Below are positions 26,469 through 37,200 of a DNA stretch of 64,000 nt, one piece after another. The position numbers and the translations under genes were made by a program. Each line of letters starts with the position of its first letter. Position 1 is the stretch's first letter. The notes beneath the pieces were generated by a model. That model made no database searches. It saw only the letters and a list, made by a program, of their open reading frames with translations, and was not told the DNA's origin. Source of the DNA: JAIXWP01 sp041391745 (lineage in GTDB: Bacteria; Bacteroidota; Bacteroidia; Flavobacteriales_D; Sanyastnellaceae); the NCBI GenBank assembly GCA_041391745.1, contig JAWKNK010000003.1:124001-188000 (forward strand). The letters run 5' to 3'.

Positions 26469-27083
26469 ATGAAAAATTCAACTTTTCGAAGAATTGCGGG
26501 GTATCTTATTAGTGGTATCATCATCATTGTACCCATTGCAATTGTGGTGTATATCGTCTACAAAGTTTTGGTGCTGTTGAGTTTGCCTGTTAAGAGCCTT
26601 TTCCTTTCAGAAGATAGTTGGGTAATTCCAGGAACAGAAATCTCTCCTCTCGGAATTGTTCTCTTGCTTGGGTTTATGGTAGCTGCCGGATGGGCAGCCA
26701 CTAAATTGATAAACGAACCTATCAAAGAGCGATTCGATAAGTGGTTGGAAAAAATTCCTCTGTACAAAAGTGTAACGGATATCGTAAACGCATTTGTAGG
26801 TAGCAAAAAGAAGTTCAATAAACCCGTTCTAGTGAAAGTATCAAAAGAACAAGATATTGAAGTCATCGGCTTTATAACGGACGAAGACCTGCGCGAACTT
26901 GGCGACGACCACGAAGGACAGATAGGTGTCTACGTTCCGATGAGCTATTCGTTTTCTGGGCACCTCATCATTGTGCCTCGCTCAAATGTGCGCGCTGTAG
27001 ATCGCAACTCTGTAGATGTAATGAAGTATATTGTTAGTGGTGGAATCGTTGAACTCGACAACGACGAAAATGACAAGAAGTAG
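26469..27083 (+). CDS. DUF502 family inner-membrane protein
   Basis: 204 residues. Two transmembrane helices (IAGYLISGIIIIVPIAIVV, about 9-33, and GIVLLLGFMVAAGWAAT, about 61-78) precede a soluble domain with IPLYKSVTDIVNAF, VGFITDED-type strand EVIGFITDED, and GVYVPMSYSFSGHLIIVPR. These match DUF502, widespread membrane proteins of unknown role. Its 3' end overlaps the EamA transporter gene by 14 nt, so the two are translationally coupled. Confidence 0.85.
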   Translation: MKNSTFRRIAGYLISGIIIIVPIAIVVYIVYKVLVLLSLPVKSLFLSEDSWVIPGTEISPLGIVLLLGFMVAAGWAATKLINEPIKERFDKWLEKIPLYKSVTDIVNAFVGSKKKFNKPVLVKVSKEQDIEVIGFITDEDLRELGDDHEGQIGVYVPMSYSFSGHLIIVPRSNVRAVDRNSVDVMKYIVSGGIVELDNDENDKK

Positions 27084-27951
27084 AGCACTACTTATCCTCC
27101 ATATAACGGTATTTATCTGGGGATTTACAGGAATTTTAGGAAATGAAATATCACTGCCAAGCAATCAACTTGTTTGGTGGAGAATGCTAATAGCCGCTGT
27201 GGCTATGCTCACTTGGGCACTTTTTTCTAAAAAATCACTCCAAGTTCAACCCCGAGAGTTACTCTCTTACATAGGAGTAGGACTACTTACCGCCGCCCAT
27301 TGGATATGTTTTTTCGGAAGTATAAAAGCCTCCAATGTTTCTACTGCGCTCGCCGTGATTAGCACTACTTCATTTTTCGTGGCATTTGTCGCCCCTTTTA
27401 TTCGAAAAGAAAAGTTTCTGTGGTTTGAAGTTATTCTTGGAGTGCTCGTGGTAGCTGGCCTAGCTATAATTTTCAAATTTGAATCAGATAAAACACTTGG
27501 TATCGTTTTATCATTATGCGCTGCATTATTAGCCGCCATTTTCTCTAGCTGGAATAGCGTTTTAGTTAAAACTTATCCTCCAACGAAAATGGCATTTTAC
27601 GAAATGTTGGCCGGCTTTGTTGGGGTAAGTATTTATCTCATGTTTAATGACAAGTTGGACTCTTCCCTATTTGCCATTTCAGGATACGATTATTTCTTAT
27701 TGGCGATCCTTGGCATTGTAGCTACAGCCTTCGCCTATATCGTAAGCATCGAGGTAATGAAAATTCTGTCTCCGTTTACTTGTGCCCTAACCATCAATCT
27801 GGAGCCCCTCTATACTATAGCGATGGCGCTAATTATCTATGGAGAAAGTGAATATATGAGCCCTCAGTTTTACTTTGGCTCTTTGCTCATTCTTTCTACT
27901 TTGTTCATTGATGTGTATGCAAGAAAAAAGCTCTCTTCGCAGAAGTCCTAA
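27070..27951 (+). CDS. EamA/DMT-family membrane transporter
   Basis: 293 residues from ATG 27070 (MTRSRALLILHITVFIWGFT). A longer frame from 27031 would add residues inside the DUF502 gene and disrupt the N-terminal helix. There are ten hydrophobic helices in two EamA repeats, with QLVWWRMLIAA after the first helix and LLAAIFSSWNSVLVK, YEMLAGFVG in the second half. Drug/metabolite exporters of this group move amino acids or nucleotide-like compounds; the substrate cannot be predicted. Confidence 0.88.
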   Translation: MTRSRALLILHITVFIWGFTGILGNEISLPSNQLVWWRMLIAAVAMLTWALFSKKSLQVQPRELLSYIGVGLLTAAHWICFFGSIKASNVSTALAVISTTSFFVAFVAPFIRKEKFLWFEVILGVLVVAGLAIIFKFESDKTLGIVLSLCAALLAAIFSSWNSVLVKTYPPTKMAFYEMLAGFVGVSIYLMFNDKLDSSLFAISGYDYFLLAILGIVATAFAYIVSIEVMKILSPFTCALTINLEPLYTIAMALIIYGESEYMSPQFYFGSLLILSTLFIDVYARKKLSSQKS

Positions 27952-27977
27952 ACTCGGAACATCCACAAAGAGAGCTT
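27923..27977 (-). terminator. Possible minus-strand terminator after the LTD/Calx-beta gene
   Basis: AAGCTCTCTT (27928-27937) and AAGAGAGCTT (27968-27977) form a perfect 10-bp stem with a 30-nt loop; on the minus strand a TTTTTT run follows. It lies partly in the end of the EamA gene. The long loop weakens the call. Confidence 0.45.
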
Positions 27978-27999
27978 CTCTCAGAGTATTTCTACCCGC

Positions 28000-30900
28000 T
28001 TATTTTCTAACTACTAATTGCTTAGTAGCACTTCCGTTTTCATTGAAGATGTTGATCATATAAACACCATTTGCAAATCCATTTACATCGATTACAAATG
28101 AATTCGTGTTTACATTGTAGTTTGAAGAAACTACGCGACCTGTCATATCAACTACAATAAATCCATTCACGTTTACATCGCTTGATACTCTAACCTCAGT
28201 TGTTGCAGGGTTAGGGTACATTTCAAGGGTTGCAAATTCAAGTTCATTCACATTGCTGAATACTAGATCTACAGTCACTGTTGAAACATCAGTACAACCA
28301 TTGTTAGTAGCGTATAGCATTACAGTCAAATCAGCTTGACCTGACAAGAAGTCGAATGAATACATGTGTGTTGGATTTTCTTCTTCCAAAGTGTTTCCAT
28401 CACCGAAATCCCACTCGTATGACGTTGCTCCAGTGCTAGTGTGAACAAATGAAACTTCAGCTCCATTATCACCATAAGTCAATGGGTTGTCCATGTTGAA
28501 GTCAGCAATTACTTGGTTAGTAATGTCTGCTGCATAACGAGGAAGAATAACATAGTTGTTGTCATATGGCATTTCATCGTCCATTTGCTCAACGATTCCA
28601 GTCAAAGTAAAGTGACCGTTTAGGATATCTCCAGAGAACAACTCAGTGTCACCATCTACCAATACTTGAAGCGTATTTGTACCATCAGTAACATCGATGA
28701 TGAAGAAAGACTCATCAGTCATCCATTGTGAAGGATCTACTAATTCCACACAGCTAATTTGAACCATGTGACTTTCATTTTCCTCAGTAAGAGCTGTAAC
28801 AACTGTTGGAGTTTCCAAAGGATGACTGCCGTTGAGGTAAGAGATGAAGTCTGGGCGAATTTCTGCTTGACCCATGAACTGTGTAATGTATCCCATTACT
28901 GAAACGCTGTCGCCTTCGGTAACCGTGTAACCAAAGTTTTGATCCGCAGAGAAAACTTTGATACCATCTGTTTCATCAATAATGTGGAAGTGGATACCGT
29001 CGCTATTGAAGTTGATTCCGTGAACGATACCTCTCAATTCGCAGTACAAATCCATATTTTCAATCACACCATCAGCGTCAACTGTAGTTACATCGCCAAT
29101 GTTGTAAAGTGGATAAGACTGATCGTTTGGCTCAATTGAAAGCACAAATTCTTCCATTGTCCAATCAACTTCTGTTGCAGCTGTTAATACCAAAGTGAAA
29201 TACTCTTGAAGGTCTTCTTCAATTTCATCGTCGATGATTGTAACATCGAAAGAAAGTGTAGAGTTTCCTGCTTCGAATGAGAGTGTTACAGGACCATCGT
29301 TTACATAGTCCTCAGTAGCAAATGCAGTTCCATCCATAAATTGAACTTGCACGTCAATAGCTTGAGGAATATTGTAAGCAATAACTTCAACAGTGTATGT
29401 TCCAATTGATTCTTCTACTGTATCCGCGCTAACAGTGAATCCAATTTGTGGAATCATGCTACAACGGTTGTAAGTGTGTACACCAAGAGATGAGAAATCA
29501 TTGATATCTCCCAATCCATATTGATCAGCTGCTACTGCCCAATCTGTAGAAGGAGCTGTAATGAAACTGTAACGGATCAAAGAGTTGTTTAATGTTGAAC
29601 CGTTTGCAACTGGCCACTCAGTACCTGGGTCAGTTCCAATTGTACCAATCACATCGATAATTGTTCCGTTGTGAGAAAGTGAAATCGCATCATCGCCGTT
29701 GAAGTTTGTAACAGCACTTGTTGCATTAGCAATATCAAGAATTGCTTGATCAGCTTGTGAATTTGCAATTACATAAGTTTCTCCACCTAGAAGAATTCCC
29801 TCTGGAACGAAAACTCCTGTAAAATCAGCTGATCCATTTCCATAGATGTGAACTTCGTATTCGCTAAGATCTACTGGGAAGTTGGTTGGGTTGAAGATTT
29901 CGATTGCTTTGTTGAAGCTAAGACCTTCGAAGTATTCTGAAATCATCAAATCAGTACATCCATTCTCAGTGTCACATGTCACAACAATCATTGTAACATA
30001 GTTTGTTGAAAGAGAAAGACATCCTCCATCAGTAACGATCATTGTAGCGTCGTCGCCTTCTTCCAAAGTAGTTGGGTCAAGGTTTCCGTCGTAATCAATA
30101 CCCCAAATTCTGTATGTTCCTGGGTCGTAGTTTTCAGCGAAAACAGCTGTATTCATTCCGAGGTAAGCAACAATCATGTTGTTGTCGTCAGTAAGGATGT
30201 ACGCGTAGTTTGAGGCAGTACCACCTTCAGATGAATAGTTCAATTGATCGATAAATCCATCTGTACAGAATACATTGTACATGGAAGCTGAAGACAAAGT
30301 TCCTCCGCTACAAATTGGAATAGAGCAATCCAAAAGTTCTACTGCAATAGGATCTGGTGCTAAGTGGTAGCAATCATCAGATGTTACTCCAGAGATTGGA
30401 TTTCCATTTACAAGAGAAATAATATTCAAGTTACCAGTATATGTAAAGCCATATACTTGATAGTTTCCATTTTCAAAAACTGAGAAATCAATTGATCCAT
30501 CTTCATCATATCCTACGATGTTGTTTGACATATCAGTAAGAATGTAGATATAGTTTTCTCCTGGGCTCACAGACGTGTATGAGAAAGCTTGTTCGCCAAA
30601 AGCTTCGTTTGTACAGATTTGATAATCCGCTGCTCCACTTGGTCCAGTGATAAAACCAGCATCACAAGGAAGTGGTTCAGCATCATTGAAAGCATTAGGA
30701 GTTGGATCCTGTTGAACAAAAGCGTTTGAGTCAAATGCATCACCACCGTCTGGTACGCGAGACATTGATGTAGTTCCGTTTGGAGCCTCATTCACTTGAA
30801 AACCTGTTGGATTCAACGCTGCCAATAATTCTGCATCATCAGCATCGTCTGTTCCGTAAACTAGAGCGTCAATTAAGTTTGTATTTCCAAGAGGAGCAGC

Positions 30901-31254
30901 AACTGGCCAATCAGCAGCAGTTCCAGCGAAAATGGCAATCGCGTCCGCACCATTTTGAATACCATTTGCAGGTAATTCAATTTGTGCTCCTGGTACGCCT
31001 GCATTTCCCAATACAAACAAACCGTTTGCATCTAATGAGAATCCTGCCAAGTCGTAAGCAGCGTACACTTGGTCATTGCTACCGTTGAACATAACTACAA
31101 CGTAGCCGTTAAGTGAAGCAAATGGCTCTCCGATAAGCTCGATGAACTCTGCAGCATCAGTTCCTGGCTGATCTGCATCAACCTCATTAATTAAAATCTG
31201 GGCTTGTGTTGAATAAGCCACAAAAAGAGATAAAAGAAGTAGAAATTTCTTCAT
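28000..31254 (-). CDS. Multidomain secreted protein: lamin-tail, Calx-beta, OB-fold-like, PKD, T9SS type A
   Basis: 1084 residues from ATG 31254, which gives signal peptide MKKFLLLLSLFVAYSTQAQ; a longer frame starts 11 codons earlier without one. Order: a lamin-tail domain (ILINEVDADQPGTDAAEFIE), about 200 residues of beta segments, a second lamin-tail domain (LMISEYFEGLSFNKAIEIFN), a Calx-beta-like domain (AFATEDYVNDGPVTLSF), an OB-fold-like domain (YCELRGIVHGI to SVSVMGYITQF), PKD (YEWDFGDGNTLEEENP) and type A sorting (LEMYPNPATTE). No nuclease active site was found although lamin-tail/OB combinations accompany secreted nucleases. Likely a surface or released binding protein. Confidence 0.87.
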   Translation of the reverse strand: MKKFLLLLSLFVAYSTQAQILINEVDADQPGTDAAEFIELIGEPFASLNGYVVVMFNGSNDQVYAAYDLAGFSLDANGLFVLGNAGVPGAQIELPANGIQNGADAIAIFAGTAADWPVAAPLGNTNLIDALVYGTDDADDAELLAALNPTGFQVNEAPNGTTSMSRVPDGGDAFDSNAFVQQDPTPNAFNDAEPLPCDAGFITGPSGAADYQICTNEAFGEQAFSYTSVSPGENYIYILTDMSNNIVGYDEDGSIDFSVFENGNYQVYGFTYTGNLNIISLVNGNPISGVTSDDCYHLAPDPIAVELLDCSIPICSGGTLSSASMYNVFCTDGFIDQLNYSSEGGTASNYAYILTDDNNMIVAYLGMNTAVFAENYDPGTYRIWGIDYDGNLDPTTLEEGDDATMIVTDGGCLSLSTNYVTMIVVTCDTENGCTDLMISEYFEGLSFNKAIEIFNPTNFPVDLSEYEVHIYGNGSADFTGVFVPEGILLGGETYVIANSQADQAILDIANATSAVTNFNGDDAISLSHNGTIIDVIGTIGTDPGTEWPVANGSTLNNSLIRYSFITAPSTDWAVAADQYGLGDINDFSSLGVHTYNRCSMIPQIGFTVSADTVEESIGTYTVEVIAYNIPQAIDVQVQFMDGTAFATEDYVNDGPVTLSFEAGNSTLSFDVTIIDDEIEEDLQEYFTLVLTAATEVDWTMEEFVLSIEPNDQSYPLYNIGDVTTVDADGVIENMDLYCELRGIVHGINFNSDGIHFHIIDETDGIKVFSADQNFGYTVTEGDSVSVMGYITQFMGQAEIRPDFISYLNGSHPLETPTVVTALTEENESHMVQISCVELVDPSQWMTDESFFIIDVTDGTNTLQVLVDGDTELFSGDILNGHFTLTGIVEQMDDEMPYDNNYVILPRYAADITNQVIADFNMDNPLTYGDNGAEVSFVHTSTGATSYEWDFGDGNTLEEENPTHMYSFDFLSGQADLTVMLYATNNGCTDVSTVTVDLVFSNVNELEFATLEMYPNPATTEVRVSSDVNVNGFIVVDMTGRVVSSNYNVNTNSFVIDVNGFANGVYMINIFNENGSATKQLVVRK

Positions 31255-31275
31255 TATTGTTTGGTTTTGAGACGT

Positions 31276-31283
31276 CAAATTTA
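31276..31283 (-). promoter_or_regulatory. -7 box for the LTD/Calx-beta gene
   Basis: Minus-strand TAAATTTG fits TAnnTTTG and ends 21 nt before the ATG at 31254. No clear -33 box. Confidence 0.4.
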
Positions 31284-31421
31284 GCAATCACATTCGTAAA
31301 ACCTTGATTTTTTTGGATATTCTGCTCTCTTACCCCAGATTTGAGTGAATCTTTATAAATACTTCTCTTTCATCAAAGAATTTCTTATCATTGCCATAAC
31401 AACCTCAACCAAAATCTAACT

Positions 31422-33155
31422 ATGAGAAAATTTCTCATTTTTCTATTTGCCCTTCTTTTAGGCTTGAATGCTTCATCGCAGTGTCCTACATGTGATCCTG
31501 ACGTGAGTTGCGTCAGTGCAGATGGTCAACCTACTGTTTGTCCATTAGAATTGCCACCAGCCACAGCAGGTGAATATTATCAAGAGGTTTTGACTTTTTA
31601 TTTGCCTACATCCTTTGTAGAGCCTAGCTTGGACGTTACTGTTACGCTGACACAAATTACTATTTCTTCTGTGACAGGTTTGCCTTATGGATTGACGTTT
31701 ACGACAAACGATCCAGACGGAATTTACTATCCATCACAAGGTGAAAACTATGGTTGCGCAACGATTTGTGGCACACCTTTACTTCCAGGAACTTACACTA
31801 TCAATGTGAATGTAGCAGTTATTGCCGAGGTTTTCGGTTTTGAAGTAACCGACAACCAAACATTCACCAATATTTTCACTGTGGTGCCTGGTGAAGGAGG
31901 AAATGCCAGTTTCACATTCGACAATCAGGCTGGATGCGGTGAAGTTGGTGTACAATTCAATGCAATAATAGCAGGTACCTCTTCTCAAGTCACCACATAT
32001 GCTTGGGATTTTGGTAATGGCGCAACCTCTGAAGAACCCAATCCTTTCTTTAGCTACACACAGGCAGGACAATTCACTGCTTCATTAACAACAACTATTG
32101 AGGACATAATGCTCAGCACAGTGGTTTTGTCTAACATCAACGATAATGGCGAAGGTGATGTGGATGAGTTTTTCAGCGGACCTGCGGATCCTTATTTTAT
32201 AATGACGGATGCAAGTGGAACTGTGGTATACACCTCGGCAGTGGTTGACAATACCACTACAACCAGTTGGACAGATTTAAATATTCCACTCACCAACCCT
32301 CCATATACTATTGCTTTTTGGGATGACGATACCGTTACGAGCGATGACTTATTAAGCACTTTCACCTTGCCTTCCAATGAAGGTGAAACGGCTTTCAATT
32401 CAGGAGATGGTACAGTTGGAAGTTTTGTAATTGGACTTTTTGTATCAACCAATGTTACTGAATCTTCAGACATAGTAGTTTTTCCTATTCCTAGTATTGA
32501 TTTGAGTTTGACGGGAAATACCATTTCTGCAACGGGTGATGGAATTAGTTCCTATCAATGGTTCTTCGAAGGAAATTTGATAGATGGAGCCACTTTTTCA
32601 ACATACAACCCCACTCAAGGAGGAAACTACTCTTGCTATGTTGTGAACGAATTTGGCTGCGACGCTATGTCAAATGAGATTCTCTATTGTGCGCCAGTGA
32701 ATTTGATTTTCGATCCTGTTGCCAATGAATTGTACGTAGACAACATTTATACATCCTACGATTGGTATTACAATGGACTACCATTGGCAGGCGCTGATAG
32801 CTATGTTGTTGTTTCGCCAGCTCCTGGCAACTATATGCTTATCGTAACGACCGATTACGGATGTGAAATTGAAAGTTCAGTAACCACTGTTGTGAATAGC
32901 ATAGGAGAAATTGATAATTCAATCTCCGTGTCTCTTTATCCCAACCCGGCAATTCAGTATTTGAACATTCAAAGTGAAGTGCGTATAGATAGTTTCACTA
33001 TTTTTGATGTAACTGGAAAGGTTGTTTTACAAAACAACACTATTGCTAGAAACTTCAAGCAAGTTGATATCTCCCCACTGAATGAAGGAACATATTTCAT
33101 TTCACTTTCGACTGCGGAAGGTGTTTTGAACAAGAAATTTATAAAAAGCAAATAA
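31422..33155 (+). CDS. Secreted PKD-domain protein, T9SS type A cargo
   Basis: 577 residues. Signal peptide MRKFLIFLFALLLGLNASSQ. The N-terminal part is Cys-rich (CPTCDPDVSC) and Ig-like, with GLPYGLTFT and GCATICGTP, a putative-Ig motif common in surface proteins. A PKD domain follows at about 165-225 (YAWDFGNGATSEEPNP), then two Ig-like segments (SSYQWFFEGNLIDGATFS, SYDWYYNGLPLAGADSY) and a type A sorting domain (SVSLYPNPAIQYLNI, ending KKFIKSK). Probably adhesive or matrix-related. Its stop lies 3 nt from the convergent DUF3050 gene. Confidence 0.86.
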   Translation: MRKFLIFLFALLLGLNASSQCPTCDPDVSCVSADGQPTVCPLELPPATAGEYYQEVLTFYLPTSFVEPSLDVTVTLTQITISSVTGLPYGLTFTTNDPDGIYYPSQGENYGCATICGTPLLPGTYTINVNVAVIAEVFGFEVTDNQTFTNIFTVVPGEGGNASFTFDNQAGCGEVGVQFNAIIAGTSSQVTTYAWDFGNGATSEEPNPFFSYTQAGQFTASLTTTIEDIMLSTVVLSNINDNGEGDVDEFFSGPADPYFIMTDASGTVVYTSAVVDNTTTTSWTDLNIPLTNPPYTIAFWDDDTVTSDDLLSTFTLPSNEGETAFNSGDGTVGSFVIGLFVSTNVTESSDIVVFPIPSIDLSLTGNTISATGDGISSYQWFFEGNLIDGATFSTYNPTQGGNYSCYVVNEFGCDAMSNEILYCAPVNLIFDPVANELYVDNIYTSYDWYYNGLPLAGADSYVVVSPAPGNYMLIVTTDYGCEIESSVTTVVNSIGEIDNSISVSLYPNPAIQYLNIQSEVRIDSFTIFDVTGKVVLQNNTIARNFKQVDISPLNEGTYFISLSTAEGVLNKKFIKSK

Positions 33156-33158
33156 GAA

Positions 33159-33953
33159 CTAGGCAGCCACGAATTCCGAAATGCGTTGTGAAATCGCGTC
33201 CCACAGTTGGATGCGCTTTTGCAACGCTTTCTTTATTGCGCTAGTAGCAATTCTCCATTTTTCATCATCCTTTCCACAAAGTTCTGCTGTCATTTCGTAG
33301 GCCAAATTGGAATGATGATCTCCATCCACTTCAATATGTCTTTCAAGGTAGTAGATCATTGTAGCCAATTTCTCTGGAGAATTTTTATGAAGCTCTTTCA
33401 CAAAAGAGACAAACATTCCAGGAATTAAATCTTCGCGTCCGAAAGTGAATACGGCCGCTTGAGTAGAAACGTTTGCGTGTACTACGGTTTCGAAAGTAGT
33501 GAGCACAAAATCTCTTGCATCTTGAGGAACATTGGCACTATCGAATGAATCTTCCAACGTTTCTCCTTTCGAAATTTTATCAATGAAATTATCAATCGTT
33601 GTAGTGTTGCAACCTACCTCTTCCATTGCTTTTAAATACAATTCAAAATGGCTTATTCTATTTCCAAATTGATCGACGTCGCTTTCTTCACCTACTACAA
33701 TTTCATTAATTAAAAATCGCGTATTCGCGCTTCCTACGGGAACCCAAGGAATAGTGACACATGTCAAATTTCTTTGAAGCGCTTTCAACAATGACATAAA
33801 ATCCCAAACCGCATAAATATGATGCTCCATAAAAACACGTAAGTGCTCTATGTTTTGAATTTGAGAATATACAGGGTGATTGATTAGTTGTTCTTGAAGT
33901 GGAGCAATATCCTTTTTCAACTGCTCTAAAAAACTATTTTCGTTCATCGTCAT
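33159..33953 (-). CDS. DUF3050 family protein (heme-oxygenase-like fold)
   Basis: 264 residues, cytosolic. The start may be Met1 (33953) or Met3 (33947). Sequence landmarks FMEHHIYAVWDFMSLLK, VVGEESD, HFELYLKAME and YYLERHIEVDGDHHS match DUF3050. RHIEVDGDHH contains His-x3-Asp-x2-His, the C-terminal ligand motif of heme-oxygenase-like diiron/dimanganese oxidases such as CADD. The matching N-terminal Glu/His ligands are less certain. A metal-dependent oxidation or scaffold role is inference; no pathway genes are adjacent. Confidence 0.78.
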   Translation of the reverse strand: MTMNENSFLEQLKKDIAPLQEQLINHPVYSQIQNIEHLRVFMEHHIYAVWDFMSLLKALQRNLTCVTIPWVPVGSANTRFLINEIVVGEESDVDQFGNRISHFELYLKAMEEVGCNTTTIDNFIDKISKGETLEDSFDSANVPQDARDFVLTTFETVVHANVSTQAAVFTFGREDLIPGMFVSFVKELHKNSPEKLATMIYYLERHIEVDGDHHSNLAYEMTAELCGKDDEKWRIATSAIKKALQKRIQLWDAISQRISEFVAA

Positions 33954-33976
33954 ACCGTCCTAAAATTATCGGGGAG

Positions 33977-33984
33977 CAAAAGTA
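33977..33984 (-). promoter_or_regulatory. -7 box for the DUF3050 gene
   Basis: Minus-strand TACTTTTG fits TAnnTTTG and ends 23 nt before the ATG at 33953. No -33 box at standard spacing. Confidence 0.4.
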
Positions 33985-34154
33985 CACTTTCCTCTTAGTT
34001 GATGCGTCACTGCAATCACCTTTGTTAAGTCGTATTTGTGTAAAAGGTTCAAATTTTGAGACAAATTCACCAATTCAAACGATAATTTCAAGTTTTCAAC
34101 CGATAAACATTTGAGTGTTGAAATCTTCTAAAATTCCCCAAAATGCTCGATTAG

Positions 34155-34187
34155 GTCCATAAGACCTTTGTATAAGTCCATAAAACC
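34155..34187. promoter_or_regulatory. Direct repeat with 21-nt pitch upstream of the giant adhesin gene
   Basis: GTCCATAAGACC (34155-34166) and GTCCATAAAACC (34176-34187) agree in 11 of 12 bases and start 21 nt apart, two helical turns. That geometry suits a dimeric activator bound on one face of the DNA, as for LytTR-type regulators. It lies 80-110 nt before the ATG. Confidence 0.45.
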
Positions 34188-34267
34188 GTCTGAACGAAGA
34201 CTTTTTGTGAATCCAAACACCTGACTCTAACAACTTAAACCTTAATCGAACGAGATTTTCATCACTC

Positions 34268-37200
34268 ATGAGAGGACATAGTATATCATTTTATTTCAAC
34301 AAGTTAGCCATTGTGCTGATCTTGTTTTTAACATCCAAAAACGTTGTTGCCCAATTTGACACAGAGTTTTGGATGCCTCCGATTTGGCAGGTAGGTGTGG
34401 CGAGCAGAAACTCACCTTCCTCTCTTTTCATCACCACCCCGTTCAACTTTCCAGTGAACGTTCACGTGCAGACTAGCGACGGAACTACTTTCGTTTTTGA
34501 TGGTGTAGTGCAGTCGGGAACTCCTTTGGAAATTTCTTTGACTCCATCATTGGGTCAAACAAACACTCCAGGTGGAAGTTACGATAGAGGTTTGCATATT
34601 ACTTCAACTGCACCAATTCAATGCGTGCACAAAGTTGCTGGGTCCGAAAACCAAACACTTGTTACTCTAAAAGGAAAAAACGCACTAGGTCAAGATTTTT
34701 GGTGCGGCTCTCAAGTAAGAAATTTGAATAGCACTTATGGTGCTACAGAATATCATTTCATCACTGTAATGGCAATGGAAAATAACACTACTGTTACTTT
34801 CCAAACACCATTTACGATGTACGATAATAATGGTTCATTACCCAATCCAAACACTGTTACCTTACAAGCGGGCCAGAGTTATCTCATTCGAGGAAATTCG
34901 CCAACTCAACACGTGGCAGGTGCACACGTAACTTCGAATAAAAATATTGCTGTAATCAGTGGTTCCACACATACCAGAATTTCAGGAAGTGGTGCAAATG
35001 CGGCGGATGGCGGAACGGACCAATTGGTTCCGTTGCGACTTGCAGGAACTGAATGGGTGATCATGAAAGGGAACAACAACTTCCCTTGGGATTATGCCAT
35101 TGTAGTAGCTACTCAAAACAATACTAACGTTTACATTGACGGTTCTAATTCACCTGCTGCCACATTAAATGCGGGACAATATTTCGACTGGACTACAACT
35201 GGAACTCAAGGTGCGCCGCACTATTTTAGAACAGATAGAAATGCGTTTTTATATCACGTGTCTGGTTGTTCTCAAGACGAAGAAGTAGGTATGAGTGCAA
35301 TGCCCGAAATCAGTTGTACGGGTTCACGATACATCGAGTTTTCGCGCTTTAATCAAACAGGACTTCTACAAAATATGCCTGTTCTCATTCCACCAACAGC
35401 AGAACCAACACTTAAATTAAATGGTGTTGATTATGATGCTGTACCTGGTGTAATCATCAACAACGTGCCAGGCTTGACTGGTTGGAAAACGGCTTACTTC
35501 CCCAATGGATCGGTAGCTGCAAACAACATTTTGACTTCGGAAGGATTCTTCCACGCGGGATGGCTAACAGGTAACAACACTACAGGAGCTTATGGATATT
35601 TAAGTGGATTTGATGATGCGTTTGAGTTCCAAGATCCAACTGCATCCATTCCAATTCCAACTACGATTTATCATGTTGCAACTTTATGTCAAGGTCAAAG
35701 TGCCGACCATTGCGTGCGTGTAGTAAGTTGTGGCGACAACAATTACATTTCATCTATCGATGGTAGTTTAGGTACAATTGTAATTGCTCCTCCAAGCGCA
35801 CCAGAGGACACATGTTTCAGATATACTGCTCCGTTCAACTTTGTGGGTAATGATACTATCACCGTTAATGTTACGAATGAGTTTGGATTTGAAGGAAGTG
35901 TAGATGTCATCTTTACTGTAGTCAACCCTGATACACCTATCAATGCTGGTGACGATCAATATGTATGTGGTGGTTCTACTGCGACATTGTCTGCTGTAAA
36001 CCCAGACCCATTAGCGGTGGGTTATTGGACCGTGGCACAAGGTTCGGGAGTCATTGCAAACCCTAACTCCCCTACTACAGCAGTTTCGAATTTATCGCTA
36101 GGCGCGAACGCTTTTATATGGCATCAAGATTATCCTTCTTGTGGTGTAGCTAAAGTGGACCTTGTTCAAATTACGAGATACTCAGGCACTCCTCCGACAG
36201 CAAATGCAGGACCCGATGCCAACTTGTGTTCTGGAAACACCTACACGATGCAAGCCAACAATCCTGGTGTAGCAGCAACGGGAACTTGGTCTATTACTTC
36301 TGGAACTGCAACGATTGTAAACATCAATAGTGCAACTACTCTTGTGACAAATCTTGCCATAGGAGTAAACACATTTGTTTGGAACATCAGTAATGGTCCT
36401 TGTCCAGGTGGTGACACCAATGACCAAATGGTGATTCGTGTATACAACCAGAATCACCCTGCTGCAAATGCAGGATCCGATCAAACGCTTTGCGGACAAA
36501 ACACTTCTACTCCAGGCTTAACAGTGAATCTTTCTGCAAATGCTGCGCAAGTTCCCGCTACAGGTACATGGACAGTAATAGCAGGTAGTGGAACATTTGC
36601 AAACGCATCTTCACCTATTACCACGGTATCAGGTCTAAGCTTTGGAACGAACACGTTCAGATGGACCATTAATAATGGTCCTTGTGGAACATATACAGAT
36701 GATGTAAGCATCATTGTATATAATCCTGGTTCACCAAGTGCAAATGCAGGTCCTGATCAAACACTTTGTTTGCCAAACAACACTGTTACACTTGCAGGTA
36801 ATAGTCCATTGTCTCCTGCTACGGGAACTTGGACGGTGATTACAGGAACAGGAGCTTTTGCAAATGCGAATAATCCAACAACAACTGTTTCTGGTTTGTC
36901 TGTAGGAACCAATAGATTCAGATGGACATTGAGCAATGGCCCTTGCGCCGGTGCAAATACTTCGGATGATATCATTGTAACGGTTTATCCGGCTTCCCAA
37001 TTGACTGCAAATGCAGGACCCGATCAATCATTCTGTTTTTCAACTTCACCTATTGTCGCCACACTTACCGGAAGCGCAGTGACATCTCCAGGAACAGGAC
37101 TTTGGACAGTAGTGTCGGGAACAGGAACATTCTCGAATGCGACATCTGCTTCGACTACCGTGTCTGGATTGAGTCTGGGTGTGAATACATTCCAATGGAC

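Larger units (their letters stand above)
33954..34267. other. Intergenic region between DUF3050 and the giant adhesin gene
   Basis: 314 nt, AT-rich, without a coding frame. It holds a minus-strand -7 box at 33977-33984 and a 21-nt-pitch direct repeat at 34155-34187. No clean plus-strand TTG/TAnnTTTG pair was found for the giant gene; GACCTTTG at 34163-34170 is a one-mismatch -7 candidate overlapping the repeat. Confidence 0.55.

Noticed and set aside
27031..27069. Earlier in-frame start for the EamA transporter
   Set aside because: It adds polar residues before the first helix and lies inside DUF502; ATG 27070 fits the family.
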